A stretch of 64,000 bases of DNA from positions 24,024,509 through 24,088,508 of the forward strand of contig CM033112.1 of NCBI GenBank assembly GCA_019321725.1, read 5' to 3'. Both the position numbers and the translations under genes were made by a program. Below the pieces are notes generated by a model. That model was not told the DNA's origin and searched no databases. It was given only the letters and a program-made list of their open reading frames with translations. Source of the DNA: Paulownia fortunei (lineage: Eukaryota > Streptophyta > Magnoliopsida > Lamiales > Paulowniaceae). Shown here in pieces: positions 30,141 through 41,700 of this stretch (position 1 is its first letter; each line of letters starts with the position of its first letter).

Positions 30141-31082
30141 ATGGGGGTAGTAACATTCACCATATCCCCCTCTAAAGCTTTAATTTCACCACCAACTCGG
30201 AGCCCATTCTTCAATTCCACCGCCATTCCACTGAAATTCTCAACATTTTCATGTTTCCACCCCAAAAATCCCAAACCTACCACCACCTGTTCTCGAATCT
30301 CAACTCCGAAAAGAATTCCGGCACGCGACAGAGTTATAGACTTGGGGAAATACAAAGGGAAAATGCTGGGAAGCCTGCCATCAACCTACCTGAAGTGGGT
30401 GTCCAAGAATCTGAGAGCGGGTGACGTGGAAGAGTGGGCGAAGCTGGCGGATGAAGTGCTGAGCGACCCGGTTTACGGAGACAGAATCGAGTGGGAGTTG
30501 GCGGAGAAGATCCTCAATGGAAACGCCGCAAGCCCTTGTTCCAATGGAAAAAATGGGAGCAACGTGGTGACTGAATTGCTGGAAATCAGCGAGAGATTTG
30601 GGTGGGACAACGAAGATAAGGTTGGGTGGAGTAAGATTGATTTTGGGTTGCTGGGCACCTCAAAGGGTGGGAGAATTCCCAGGGTGGTGGCGGAGACAAA
30701 TGTTGAGCTTGGGAGTTTGAAGAAGAAGAAGAAGAAGAAGAAGGAAAAAATAAAAGTAGAGGAGGAGATATGGGAAGAAGATGGAGGGAGAAGAAGGGAG
30801 AGGAGAGAGAGGGTGAGGCGGCGAAGGGTACTGAAGACGAGTAGTAGCAGCGGGAGTAGAACAAGTATTCAGAGAAATGGTTGGGAAATGCAGGGAAGAA
30901 TGGAGAAAGTGGGGGGTTATGGAAACAGAGAAGGGATCAATGATGAACGTGGACAAGAGGGAGAGGGAGAGGGAGAGGGAGAGGGAGATGATGGGGGGAG
31001 TTCAGAGCCAGTTGTTGTTAGGAGTCCATTCCCGGGACGGGAAGCACTGTTGAACAAGGTTCTTAATCGCAAAAGATTGTAA
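30141..31082 (+). CDS. Probable plastid-targeted protein with DUF3820-like domain
   Basis: This is a single-exon gene of unknown function. The frame is open from an ATG at 30021, but I prefer the Met at 30141 (313 residues). It gives a Ser/Thr/Pro-rich, acid-poor N-terminus (MGVVTFTISPSKALISPPTR and beyond, to about residue 55) typical of a chloroplast transit peptide. Then comes VIDLGKYKGKMLGSLPSTYL-KW, about residues 66-88, matching the G-K-Y-x-G and P-x-x-Y-L-x-W pattern of the small DUF3820 family ('quorum-sensing-regulated virulence factor' in bacteria; the name gives no function in plants). A second conserved-looking patch is VGWSKIDFGLLGTSKGGRIP. The C-terminal half is low complexity: a Lys run, an Arg-rich stretch and a Gly-Glu dipeptide repeat. 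The very C-terminus is ordinary (FPGREALLNKVLNRKRL). Function is not inferred. Confidence 0.75.
   Translation: MGVVTFTISPSKALISPPTRSPFFNSTAIPLKFSTFSCFHPKNPKPTTTCSRISTPKRIPARDRVIDLGKYKGKMLGSLPSTYLKWVSKNLRAGDVEEWAKLADEVLSDPVYGDRIEWELAEKILNGNAASPCSNGKNGSNVVTELLEISERFGWDNEDKVGWSKIDFGLLGTSKGGRIPRVVAETNVELGSLKKKKKKKKEKIKVEEEIWEEDGGRRRERRERVRRRRVLKTSSSSGSRTSIQRNGWEMQGRMEKVGGYGNREGINDERGQEGEGEGEGEGDDGGSSEPVVVRSPFPGREALLNKVLNRKRL
30957..30990 (+). repeat. In-frame GAGGGA hexamer repeat (Gly-Glu run)
   Basis: About five copies of gagggagagg-like hexamers encode alternating Glu and Gly in the C-terminal part of the DUF3820-like protein. The hexamer keeps frame, so length change adds or removes whole residues. 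Confidence 0.85.
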
Positions 31083-33460
31083 TACGTACTAGTTTTTTCT
31101 TCTCTTTAGGGCCACGGGTCCTAGTCCCTGGGAATTTTGTCATAAACAAATCAAAAGCTTTAGTAGTATTTCCTGTGGTTCTTGGAATGAATGATGATTT
31201 GAAACTTGTTCTTAGTACTAGTTGTATTTGTGTCTGTCCTATACTATACGAGTAGTAATGGTGTTGGTATTAGTAGCTACTAGCTAGGAATAGATGAATC
31301 CTAAGTTTGGGGGAATCCCATCTGGAGATGACGATGATGCTAAGATTGCTAGCTTCAAGTGCAATTGGGAATTTGGGATGGATGGTAATAGACCAGTCTC
31401 CCTTTACTTTTGGAATTAGATGTTGAAATGTGATCAAGAAAACATAGTTCTCCTCCAAGGGTTACATAGGACTTTCATGGAAGACTATTTTCCGTAGAAT
31501 TCTATATATATCTATGAGATCGAGTATGGAATTCTGTTGAGTATCCGTTTTCTTCCCTTTCCTATTAAGATTGGGAATCTTGTATTTACATATCCATTCG
31601 GTAGAGTTCTTGAATTTTCAAAAATAGAATAAAAAGAAATACTTTTAATTATTACTATTTGACTCGAACCTATTCTAAAAAAGTTGAGATATTTCAAATT
31701 TAAAATAAAAAAAATGAATATAAAGGAAATCACCCGAGTAAATGAGAAGTACAGTTTTTTCATATGGCGTCATCCACACCAAAAGAGTGGACAAGAACCA
31801 CAAACCTGTGAGACTCTAATTGGATCCTTGGAAGCTTGTGGGTGGTCATCTATAGCGTCCTTGATCAAAGGGGCAATAGGAGTTTACTACCCAAACTTGT
31901 TGATTTAAAAGTTTTCTATAAATAAAAAACAAATGAGGAAAATATTCTCAATTCATTTACTTACAATTACATGATTAAAAAGCATGATTGTGACTTATTA
32001 AAGACGTGGTGGTAGCATCTGGCAATTATTAATCGATCGATCCAACATTCAGGTTAAATTGTCAAAGTTCAACCTATAAGATATCAATCTTATTATACTT
32101 GTAATCTTTTGGGATGTCAATATAATAACAAAATCCGCCCAAATCATCACATATTATTAGCAAAAAGAGTAGATCAAAAAATAAATAAATCAATAATTCA
32201 ATCAAATATTTACAAATGCTGTTACCAATTTCGTATGATAATTGTACTGCCTAATTTAATTGTTATTAGGGAATCCAAATCTTGTAATTAAAGTTTTAAA
32301 TAGTAGGAGTATTTATATGCGTTTCACGCCGTCCTCTCGTTCCGACTCTGACTTCTCCTGATCTCCTCCCATCCCACAAAATGTGTTCAGCGGATTAAGC
32401 TACGATAACAAGAATAATAATAATAAAAAAGAAAAAGTGAAATTAAATGGACCTCCGGGCCTCAGCCCCTACACCTGCTTACTGCCCTCTCTTCTTCTTC
32501 CTATTCAGTTGCTAAATCAATGCTTCTTCTTTGGACCAGTTACTGCACCCAATACACGAAAAAGAAACAAGAAGAGGAAAGACGCCTCCCCTACTTCGCT
32601 CTGTTATACAAGTAATTACCTTCTTCTTCTTCATCGCTTCCTTTTCCTTTTTGTAATTCCGTCTTAATTGTCTGGCTCATGTCAATTGGCTCATTTCAAG
32701 AACCTTCACTTCCCTTTTGCATTTCCTGAATCTTTTTTCTTTTTTTTCTTGGTTTCATCAATCCATATTTTTCCTCTGTGTTGTTCAGTATGAGTATTTT
32801 TGTTTTCGATTCTGATTCTTCCCTTTTTATTTGCTGACAATTTCTGAATTGGGTTTTAGACTCTTGTTTTGATACCTGCCATAATCGTGCTATTCTGAGC
32901 TCATTTATTTATGGTCAATTATGCCACAATTTGTTTTGTCTTTGTTCTGACTGCTGGAAGCTCAATCCTGATTGACTACGGATTGAATTTGAAGTTTTTC
33001 AAGTATAGCATATCTTTGCAGGACAGTGGTAGTTAATTTAGTAATTGTAGAATCTATAGTTAATGATAATTTTTTATCATGAAAATTGTGTGCCATCGCG
33101 GCCATGGTGAATGTTTTGAGTTTATGTTGAACTTGATGCCTTTTGACATTCCTCATGCTAAAGAAAGCCCTAAGGCTGTGAATAATTTTTGCTGTTAAAT
33201 ATTTTTAAGTCTCATTTCTGTCAATGCACTTGAACTTACTATTTCCAATCTCTTTAAATCTTATAAAGATTTTGTATTTTGATTCTAGTGTGCAGTTCCC
33301 CAGAACTATCCCAAAAATAAACACAGAGAGATTATTTGTGCAATGCTCTGTCAATTTGGCCTGTGCAACCAATCCAACTCTTTTTTATTTTTTTGATTGT
33401 GATGATTTTCTCCCTTTTTCTTCTTGCAATAGACTCAACCACCATTGCATGTTGTGGTGA
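31083..33460. other. Intergenic region before the F-box gene, with its probable 5' leader
   Basis: No gene is seen from 31083 to about 32300. The part 31470-31770 has a plastid-DNA-like look (see findings). CT-rich sequence at about 32340-32660 is a plausible transcript leader for the F-box gene. An acceptor (cttcttgcaatag) ends at about 33431, 30 bases before the start codon, which suggests a 5' UTR intron. Confidence 0.4.
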
Positions 33461-36400
33461 ATGGCAGAAGAGAGCAACAAAACCTTGTTACTTTCTGTTG
33501 ATTGTCCTTTTGCAAAGCTTCCGGATCACCTATTGATAGAAATCTTTATTCGTGTTCCCATTGTGGAGTGGGGGCAGCTCTCATGTGTTAATAAGTACTG
33601 GGCTAATTTGTTTCGGGAGGACTGTTTGTGGCATGCTGCTCTTCTCAGGTGTTTTCCTTTGGCTGGTCAAGGTAAAAGGTGGCCAGGCCCTATTCCTCGT
33701 GGGATGAGCAAAAGGTAGGTCATTGCTCTCTCTGCATGCGCACACATGTATGCTGCTATATGGTAGATGCTGATAAAGTAACTGAAATTAATGATAAAAG
33801 TACCTGCATTGACAGTTTCAACATGTCATTTCGTGTGATCATGCATCTCTTTTCATCATTCCACTCATTTCCTGAACAATTTTTAACGTACTTTTGAGAA
33901 AAAGGAGGAAGGAAGAAAGAAGAAATTTCCCGCCATGTGACGTGATTCGGTTCATGAACTTGGGACTTGGAAAATCCTCGTTCTCTCATTCACTTCAAAG
34001 GATTAACAAAGTCATAGATTGTTGAAACTGAAGCAGCACTTGCTCATGAGTTAGAGTATTGTGGTTCTTTGAATTTTTTTGGCCAACGAAGACAAAATAA
34101 GCATTGTTATAATGCATAGCTGATATGTTTCTTAGATGCTGTAGCATAAATCCATTTAATTTGAATTTTATATGTTTCTTACACTAGATAACATTGCTGG
34201 AATTATTGACATTCTAATGTCTCTACTTATATTTCAGGAGGTTTGTTGCACTGTACATGAGTAAATGTATCTTTCCACTAGATGATGAACTAAGTGAGAT
34301 TGTAGGTCATACATACTTGTTTCTAAAAGAGCAGCTCGAAATTTCAACTATGCCTCCTCCGTCTGGGATACTTCATGGAACTATTATAGGTGCCATCTCA
34401 AACCATTAAGTTATCTCTTGTACTGTTGTGCTGTTCAGTGTTTGATTCATAGTTGCAGAACAATATTTTACGAATGTTGAACTGGTGAAGCAAAAATGCT
34501 AACAGATTTATAAAGCTGTGACACTGAAGATTCTCTAACTTAAATAATTATATACCAGGGTGTCAATGACTCTTTTACTTTGTTTTAGCTACATGTTGTA
34601 TTCCTATAGAACATTTCTAATGAAAATGTGATGTATAGTAGTTGGAAGCAAATGTTTTTAAATAGCTGAAACTTTTACAAGTAGCAGTGTGTTAATCTAA
34701 TTGTTGTTTACAATAATCTGGAAAATAGTTAGTTGAACTTCAACTGAGCAAACTTTTGTTTTTCGAAACATCGAAATTGGGCAATGGCCTTGGCTAAACA
34801 AGTTTTGTTTATATTCTACCTAGCCCCTAAGGGATATGAAAAATATGCAATCACGAGTCAAAAAGTAGATAATCCTATTAAAGATTAGGAAGGAAAAGCC
34901 ATTTTTTGCTTCACTTGCAGCCACTAGACGAGATCCACAGAGTAATATTGTTTTGCAAATATGTACACCATCAGGAAGTTATTAAAAAGCAGGGAGAGTT
35001 GGGAAGGTTGCACAAACTGATATTGGGGTTCATATGTGTAGTGTTGGATGTGTTTTAGTTCAAATAAAAAGTTCCCTAGATAAAAGCATCTCCACTCCCA
35101 TCGTCAGTGATTTTAAACTGTTGACGGTTACAAAACCTTGATCTAAAATTTTGGACTATGACTGAAGGAATGATTAACTATAGGAGAAAAGCACTAACCT
35201 TTAATGAAGTGCAGAAAACATATTTATTGATTGCTACAAAATTTTCCTGCATATACCTCCATGATTGATTTGTTCTTGTCTGGCTAGATTGCTTCATAGA
35301 TGGTCTGTGGCAGTGAGTAGAGAGATTTATTCTGCTACAGCTCTTGTGTTGAGGATGCACCCTGTGGTGTCTGAAAAGTTCACTTGATCTGTAATTATCA
35401 TTTCATTCCTCACTGTAAGGGCGCCATGAAGATGGAAATGATCATGGGTTTAAAATCAAGAAAACCATGTGGACTGGATCATGTGCAGATAATCATAATA
35501 CAGTTCGTTTCAGTGTTAACTACTTCAGCTTTCCTGTGGACTGCATGAAATCAATCTCAAAATTGTTTTAAAAATCTTGCTGAGGACTCATTAACCTGGT
35601 AATCTCTTTATTCTAGCAGATCAGTTTATTGCCTGTGGCAAGTCAAGGGACAGGGCCCATGAGCTCGCTTCGCTGATCTGGTTGGCTGTTATTGACAACT
35701 TGGAGGACAATCATCAGACCTTTCTCTTACTTAAACGCCTTGCATTCGAGGGAGATGTAAGCAAATTTTTGAATATCATCATTGTTTCAACTTGTTATAC
35801 ATGTTGAATTTGTGAAATTGCGAAATAAGTTCTTGTCTGTTAATGACATTATTAGTTGTTGAGTGTTGCATTCATATGCAGATGGAGTCATGGCCTCATT
35901 GACTTATCATTTGAATACAAAAGAAAAAGAACTCCCTCTGTCCTTTGAAAAGAAAACGAATAAAAGTATAGGTAAACTATAAATACTCTATAAGGTCTTG
36001 GCACGGGTCTATATCTTTTGAATGTTAACAACTCTCTCTTGCAATGGATTCATTGGAAGGCTTTTGGTTCCTCAGAATGTTAATTTTGAGATATCTGATG
36101 TGAGTGTTGCCTCTTGCCTTAAAGTCTCCAAAATGACATGTTTGACTAGTGAGGTTTAAAGGTTCTAGCAAGAATGGAACCTCCGTTTATATTCTCACAT
36201 TGAATGAGAATTCCCGGTGTGATGCAATTCTCCTTCTTGGACAGTTTTATCATTTTCTGTCTTGCAAATTCTGCTTATGTATCAATGCTACAGTTTGTCA
36301 CAAATATGAATCTTTTACAGGTTTTTCTGCCGTATCCATACACGAGATCCTACAAAGTTGAGTGGAAAATATTTGAAAGGCTTTTTACAGATTTTCGTGA

Positions 36401-36488
36401 CTGCTTGCATCATGCAGATTACTATGATTTATTAGCTTGTGCCAAACAAAAGTTTCAGCCAATACCAGCAACTTGGCTGGGCTACTAG
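33461..36488 (+). CDS. F-box protein
   Basis: There are four coding exons: 33461-33714, 34238-34389, 35620-35756, 36321-36488; 711 bases, 236 residues, all junctions in frame. The N-terminal F-box (about residues 15-60) reads FAKLPDHLLIEIFIRVPIVE, then WGQLSCVNKYWANLFREDCLW, with the family's LPxxLLxEIF and W-x-x-L spacing. F-box proteins bind SKP1 and present substrates to an SCF ubiquitin ligase. The remainder shows no LRR, Kelch or WD repeats. It has its own conserved-looking blocks, including HTYLFLKEQLEISTMPPPSG, ILHGTIIDQFIACGKSRDRA and the C-terminal YYDLLACAKQKFQPIPATWL. This is a small, single-domain, plant-conserved type; the substrate is unknown. Start: first Met in a good context after the probable leader acceptor. 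Confidence 0.9.
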
Positions 36489-38746
36489 CTCTGCATTCTT
36501 TAGTGGTGGTGGCATTCCGAATTCACCCAAAATTGTGTGTCATTACATTGTTACACATGTAGAGCAATCCTAAATATCTATCGTCCGTATGAATGTAAGA
36601 TAACAATTGAATTATTTATGGTTTTGTAATATTGAGAAGTTGTATGATATGGACTCAATAGTAAATATGTAAGGTTACATTTTAGAGCATGAACAACAAA
36701 TTTGAATGTATATAATTGGGATTTGTTGGTTGATAAATCTCAATAACTTGTCTTGTTACAAGCTAAAGATGCTCTCAGGGTTCGCTGATATATTTTTATC
36801 CTGAAGATTGATAATTTTTGTTCTCATGAATAAGTCCCGTTGCTTGGAATCCTTAAAAAGTAACAGGGTTTTTTCTCCGAGGAATGGACTGGGTTTTTTT
36901 TATGGATTTGGGTTTCGCATATGGTAATGTATGCTTTTTCCCTTTTGCATGGGCTGATGGCGAAAACTGAAAAGGTGGACGCTTTGCGAATGCGCACAAC
37001 AGTTGGACTTTTGGGGTTTTTGGTGAGTATGAGTAAGACTGAAAAGAAGTCAATTTCTTTCTTACTTTTACCCAAAAAGTTGTTTCTGTCTCTTCCAGAC
37101 CATCATGTGCTTTCAACACAGAAAAAGGAAAACCAAACATGCAAAAAAAAAACGCAGGCTGCGAAATTTGAGTTTTTAAATTGAGGTTGCTGAACCGTAC
37201 AATACAGAGATGAGATTTGGAACCATGAAGATTTTCATTTTGGGTTAAAAAGACAAAAAAAAAAAAAAAAAAGAGGAGAAGAAGAAAAGTTACTTTTATT
37301 TACATAATATAAATGTTAAAAAGTGGTGTTTAAACGGTGAAATATGGTTTAGAAGATGGTAGAAAAATGTGTGATATTTGATAAGAAGAAAAATGGGAAA
37401 GGGTATTACAAGGACAAGAATGTAATATCAGAAAGAGGAGACAAAATCAAAAACATCATAGTGTTATTGTTGTTGTAGTGTTGTTTCGCGGGTTTGTGTT
37501 TCTTTCTTTCTTTAATGTGTTGTTTCTGACAATATTCTCTGCTACGATGGGATCCCTTTCTTTCCCCAATGCAATACTCCTTTTTATTTACTCATACAGT
37601 ACCACCCCTCCCAATAATAATGTCTATAGTGTGATGTGGTTAGTGCTTGGAATCTGGAGAGTATAAATCTTCCTATTGCTACTGCATACTTTTCCTGTTT
37701 TACATAGCTAAATAAATCTTTATCTAATAATACTACTACTAAATCTAAGCTTTGTTATGGCAATCCAGAAATTCATTCATTCGTTCTAATGTTGAAAATC
37801 TGGCATTTATTGCATTCCCCAGACCTCTTTGCCTCTTTGTGTTAACTGCCCTTCTCTCAAATCCAAGCTCTCTTTCTAGTTTGTACACACACAACTCCCC
37901 ACACCCACCCTTTTCCTCTCTCTCTCTCGCCCCCCCCCCCCCCCCCCTAGGGTTTCAGTGGCCGTGCTCTTGTGGCATGGAGCCTTCAACTGTTGTAGCA
38001 AACCATTTTTGTAAGTGATCTTCGAGCTTCTTTTTTCAGTTTCCTATTATAAAGATTCTCTTTTTGTAATGATTTTCTTACTTTTACTTGTTTTATCATT
38101 TTCTTTTTCATTTTTTTTTCGTTTTTGGTGGTTTTTGGAAGGGTGGGATGGGTGGAGGGTTGCAGGATCAAGACGTTTGATGAGTAGAAAGGAAATGTTG
38201 TTTGTTTCTATTACTTAGTGTTGTTCCGCTTAATAACTCCATTTTATCAATGACTTTCTTTCTTTCGTTTTTTTTTTTAATAAGAAAAGAAAAAGTCCCA
38301 GCTTCATAGATTTTTCTTTGTCCTGTGATGGCGACTAAGCTACTACAGTTCTGCCTGTCATCAATTTTCATTTACTTGGCCTCTTCTACAAAGATTCGTT
38401 TTTCTTTTCCTGGTAGATATGCTCTGGATAAAAATAGGTTTCATAATAAAAAGTGGATCTGATTATTACTTGCATGATAGTTTTGTTAATAAAATCACTG
38501 CTAGATAGATGCCTTTGCAGGGTTCTATTAACTGCTTTTCATTTTAGCAAAAGGGGTATTTGTTTTTGAGAGAGATGATATGGATTTTCATTAAAAAGCA
38601 GAGTAATTTTAGTCTGCTGGTATGGTTATCCAGTTTTAAGTCCTTATAGAAAAGAAATAATCAATCTGTCATGTTCAGGTGAAAAGAACTTGTAAATTGC
38701 GGGAAGGAGAAGGTGATAGAGCACAGTTCTGCAACCAGTTATCAGG
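36489..38746. other. Intergenic region and 5' leader of the DUF1666 gene
   Basis: No gene is supported at 36489-37450. Open frames at 36853-37184 on both strands show no recognisable motif. From about 37850 the sequence is CT-rich with an 18-base C run (37930-37947) and looks like the transcript leader. A donor candidate (ttttt|gtaagt) at 38011 and an acceptor (gttcag) at 38679-38680 mark a probable 5' UTR intron of about 670 bases. Confidence 0.45.
37930..37947. repeat. C18 homopolymer in DUF1666 gene leader
   Basis: An uninterrupted run of about 18 C, preceded by CT repeats, near the probable transcription start. Exact length is unreliable in sequencing. Confidence 0.8.
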
Positions 38747-41700
38747 ATGGATTTCTTCAAACTGAAGAAGTTTAGGAATGCCCACAAACCTAACGCCAAC
38801 AATGTCACGCAAGATCAGCCAGTGCCTCAGCCAGTGCCTCAGCCAGAGGAGCCCAAGAATGGGAGTGGTGATTTATTGGGTAAATCAGTCAATGTTGATT
38901 CTACCAATGCTGAAATGGAAGATGATGATGATGATTTCATCACAAATGAGGTGAAGAGGAGGCTGAAAGAGCTGAGAAGAAACAGCTTCATGGTATTGAT
39001 ACCTGAGGAAACTTCTCCAGCTGATGAGGAAGAAGAAGAGGAAGAGGGGGAGACCAGCTCTAGTGAATGGAGGGATGTTGAAGCGGAAGGGCGACAGTTT
39101 TGGTCTGGTTTTGATGCTGTGTATGACATATACTGTGAGCGCATGCTGTTTTTTGATCGCTCAAGTTCTCAGCAACTGCTAGAAATTGGTAATTGTTGCT
39201 ATCACTCTAAAGGTTTTTCCTTCATTTGTCATATTGTATATTGAGGGTCTTTTGTCTGTGGTTGCTTACGTTGAAGATCATTAACTTTACCTTTTATAAT
39301 ATTACACTTATGGCATACACATCAATATGCTACTCTATTTATGTGAACATCACTAGCAAGCTCAAAGGTTTGAACATTTTTAAGTGTATTTCTTTCTTGT
39401 CCGGGACATCGAAGCCACCTATGTGGATGACGCATGTGATTGACCGATGTGATGCCCCAGGACTCATGGGTCCCTGGACCCAGCAAGAATGACTCCATTC
39501 TAAATGAGGAGAAAGAGAACTAGGGAATTTAATAGGTAGATTTTTCGAATGTATTTAATAGTAAAGAGGCCAAGTCGTACGTGCATTTTCATGATCCAGT
39601 CCTTTGCCCCGATAAATGAAGGCGGTCAACTTTTCTGAGGAGGGCACTCTAGAGGCACTAAATGTCTGTCCTCTAACAATTTAAGCTTTTAAAAGATGTG
39701 GTTATTCAATGTGGTCTTAGAGCCACATTTAAAGGTATGCTTCTTTATGAGAATTTGAATGTACCTCAAAGATGGATCAATAGGGTTGATATAAAATTTT
39801 GGGCTGAATCTAGGCACAATGGACAAGTTAGAGACATAGTGGAATGTCATGGCACAACCAATAAAAAGTTACTTTTTGAGTGTGATCACAGCTGCCAAAT
39901 TATCAGCTAGTATTCTGGAATATAGGATGACCTAATCACACAGGCTTGCCATAACTGATGTCCCACTTTACAAAGTCAGATGACTGTCAGATACAAACTC
40001 AAATCGGAGTTCAAGCACCTTAGTCTGCCAAAATTTCTAATTTACATCAATTGACAAGCAGTCCACTCGAACATTTGACTGGCACATGAAGATATCATTG
40101 CCGAGTCTGGAAAGATCACAGGGCAGCTTCCTGCCCATTCATTGGATGGCATTCTTGTTAAGAAGTCATTAGTCACAAAAACAAGGAAGAGAAAAAATAG
40201 TTTTGTAGAGCACAAAGTGCAATTAGATGATATTGTACCTGCAATATGTTTGTGTACCTCAAGTAAGTATTTGTCTTATTTTGTCTCCTTATGTTACTAG
40301 AGAAAATCAAAAGGAGTAGTCTTTTCTTGTCAGTAAGGACTTCTTAGGAGAACGATACCCATGGTTCCTCACCTTCGAGAGGCAAAATGTAGATCAAATG
40401 TTTGCATGTGCTTGTAAGTATCTTCTTCTTAGGTTTGTTTTCATATCAACTTCAATGAAGCGGCCTCTACACTCTTCTGCCAAGATGCAAAGAGGAGTTG
40501 GTTAGTAAAACTGCTAGATGAATGAGGAGAATATGGTTTGAATTCTGTCATGAACCTCTTCCTTTTCATATCAACTTCAAAAAGTAGGCTTCTGTGTTCT
40601 TCTGCCAGGATACAAGGAGGAGTTTGGGGGTACAATTGCTACATGAATGTTTTAAATTTAGCATGAACCAAATTTCAATCAGACATGCATACATGGCAAA
40701 GACAAGGTCTCATTTCTTTGTGGGAGTGTCATACAATAAAAATTAAGGCTGACTGCTCAAGGTATTCAAATTCTATTTTTGCATGTCTCCCATTGTAACT
40801 GACATGAAAAGCCAGTTGCTGACAAAATTGTGTCATTATGTGTGACCTAAATATGTCATCCAATATTAACTCTTAGAACACTCAGTACTTGACGAGTTTT
40901 TCTGCCATGAAAATCTGTTTCCATGCTCTAGTTAAATGCAGTCCAAACTTCTACACCAACGATGTCGATGCACCTTTGAGGTAAGAAGCTGGATTTGGCT
41001 AACTATGTCAGTTGGATAGCTCTAAACACTTTCAGGACTAGCATATTTTCATGTTTTTTAATGCATTAGGAATTTGAGCTCAAAGCTGGAATAACAATAG
41101 TGGGGATTATGAAAAATCTATATTGAATAATTGTAATTCTTTATTTCTTTCTTAATGTATAATTGTTGAGTGGAATGCTGCACTTTATGTCTCTGAACCT
41201 ACATGCACTTTAAAGCTTAAAATCCTGCAGGTTCTCATGTTCTTTCAACTCCATCACCAAGATCTGCTTCTAAAAAGCTTGCTTCTCCTCTCGGATGCCT
41301 TTCCTTGAGAAAATTTGAGCCACCAGAAGAGGAAATCGAGCACTTGCAGCAGCCAGTTAGTGACCCTTATCAGGATCTTGAAACTGCATATGTTGCTCAA
41401 GTGTGCTTGACTTGGGAGGCACTCCACTGCCAATACACACAATTGAGTCAGAAAATATCTTGCCAACCTGAAAGTCCCACCTCGTACAACCATAGTGCTC
41501 AGCAGTTTCAGCAGTTCCAGGTCTTATTGCAGAGGTTCATTGAAAATGAACCTTTTGAACTGGGCTCAAGGCCAGAAATCTACGCTCGAACGAGAAAATC
41601 ATTGCCCAAACTGCTCCAGGTTCCAAAGATCCAAGGTACGGATGGAAATACTACAAAATGTGAAGGGCAAGTTTATTGCATTCCTGGAAAGATGTTTTTA

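Noticed and set aside
36824..37184. Overlapping 80-95-codon frames on both strands
   Set aside because: No motif, no supporting splice structure, and mutual overlap on opposite strands suggests chance.
39698..39910. 70-codon frame in DUF1666 intron 1 as a transposon remnant
   Set aside because: No reverse transcriptase, integrase or transposase motif could be seen; too short to call.
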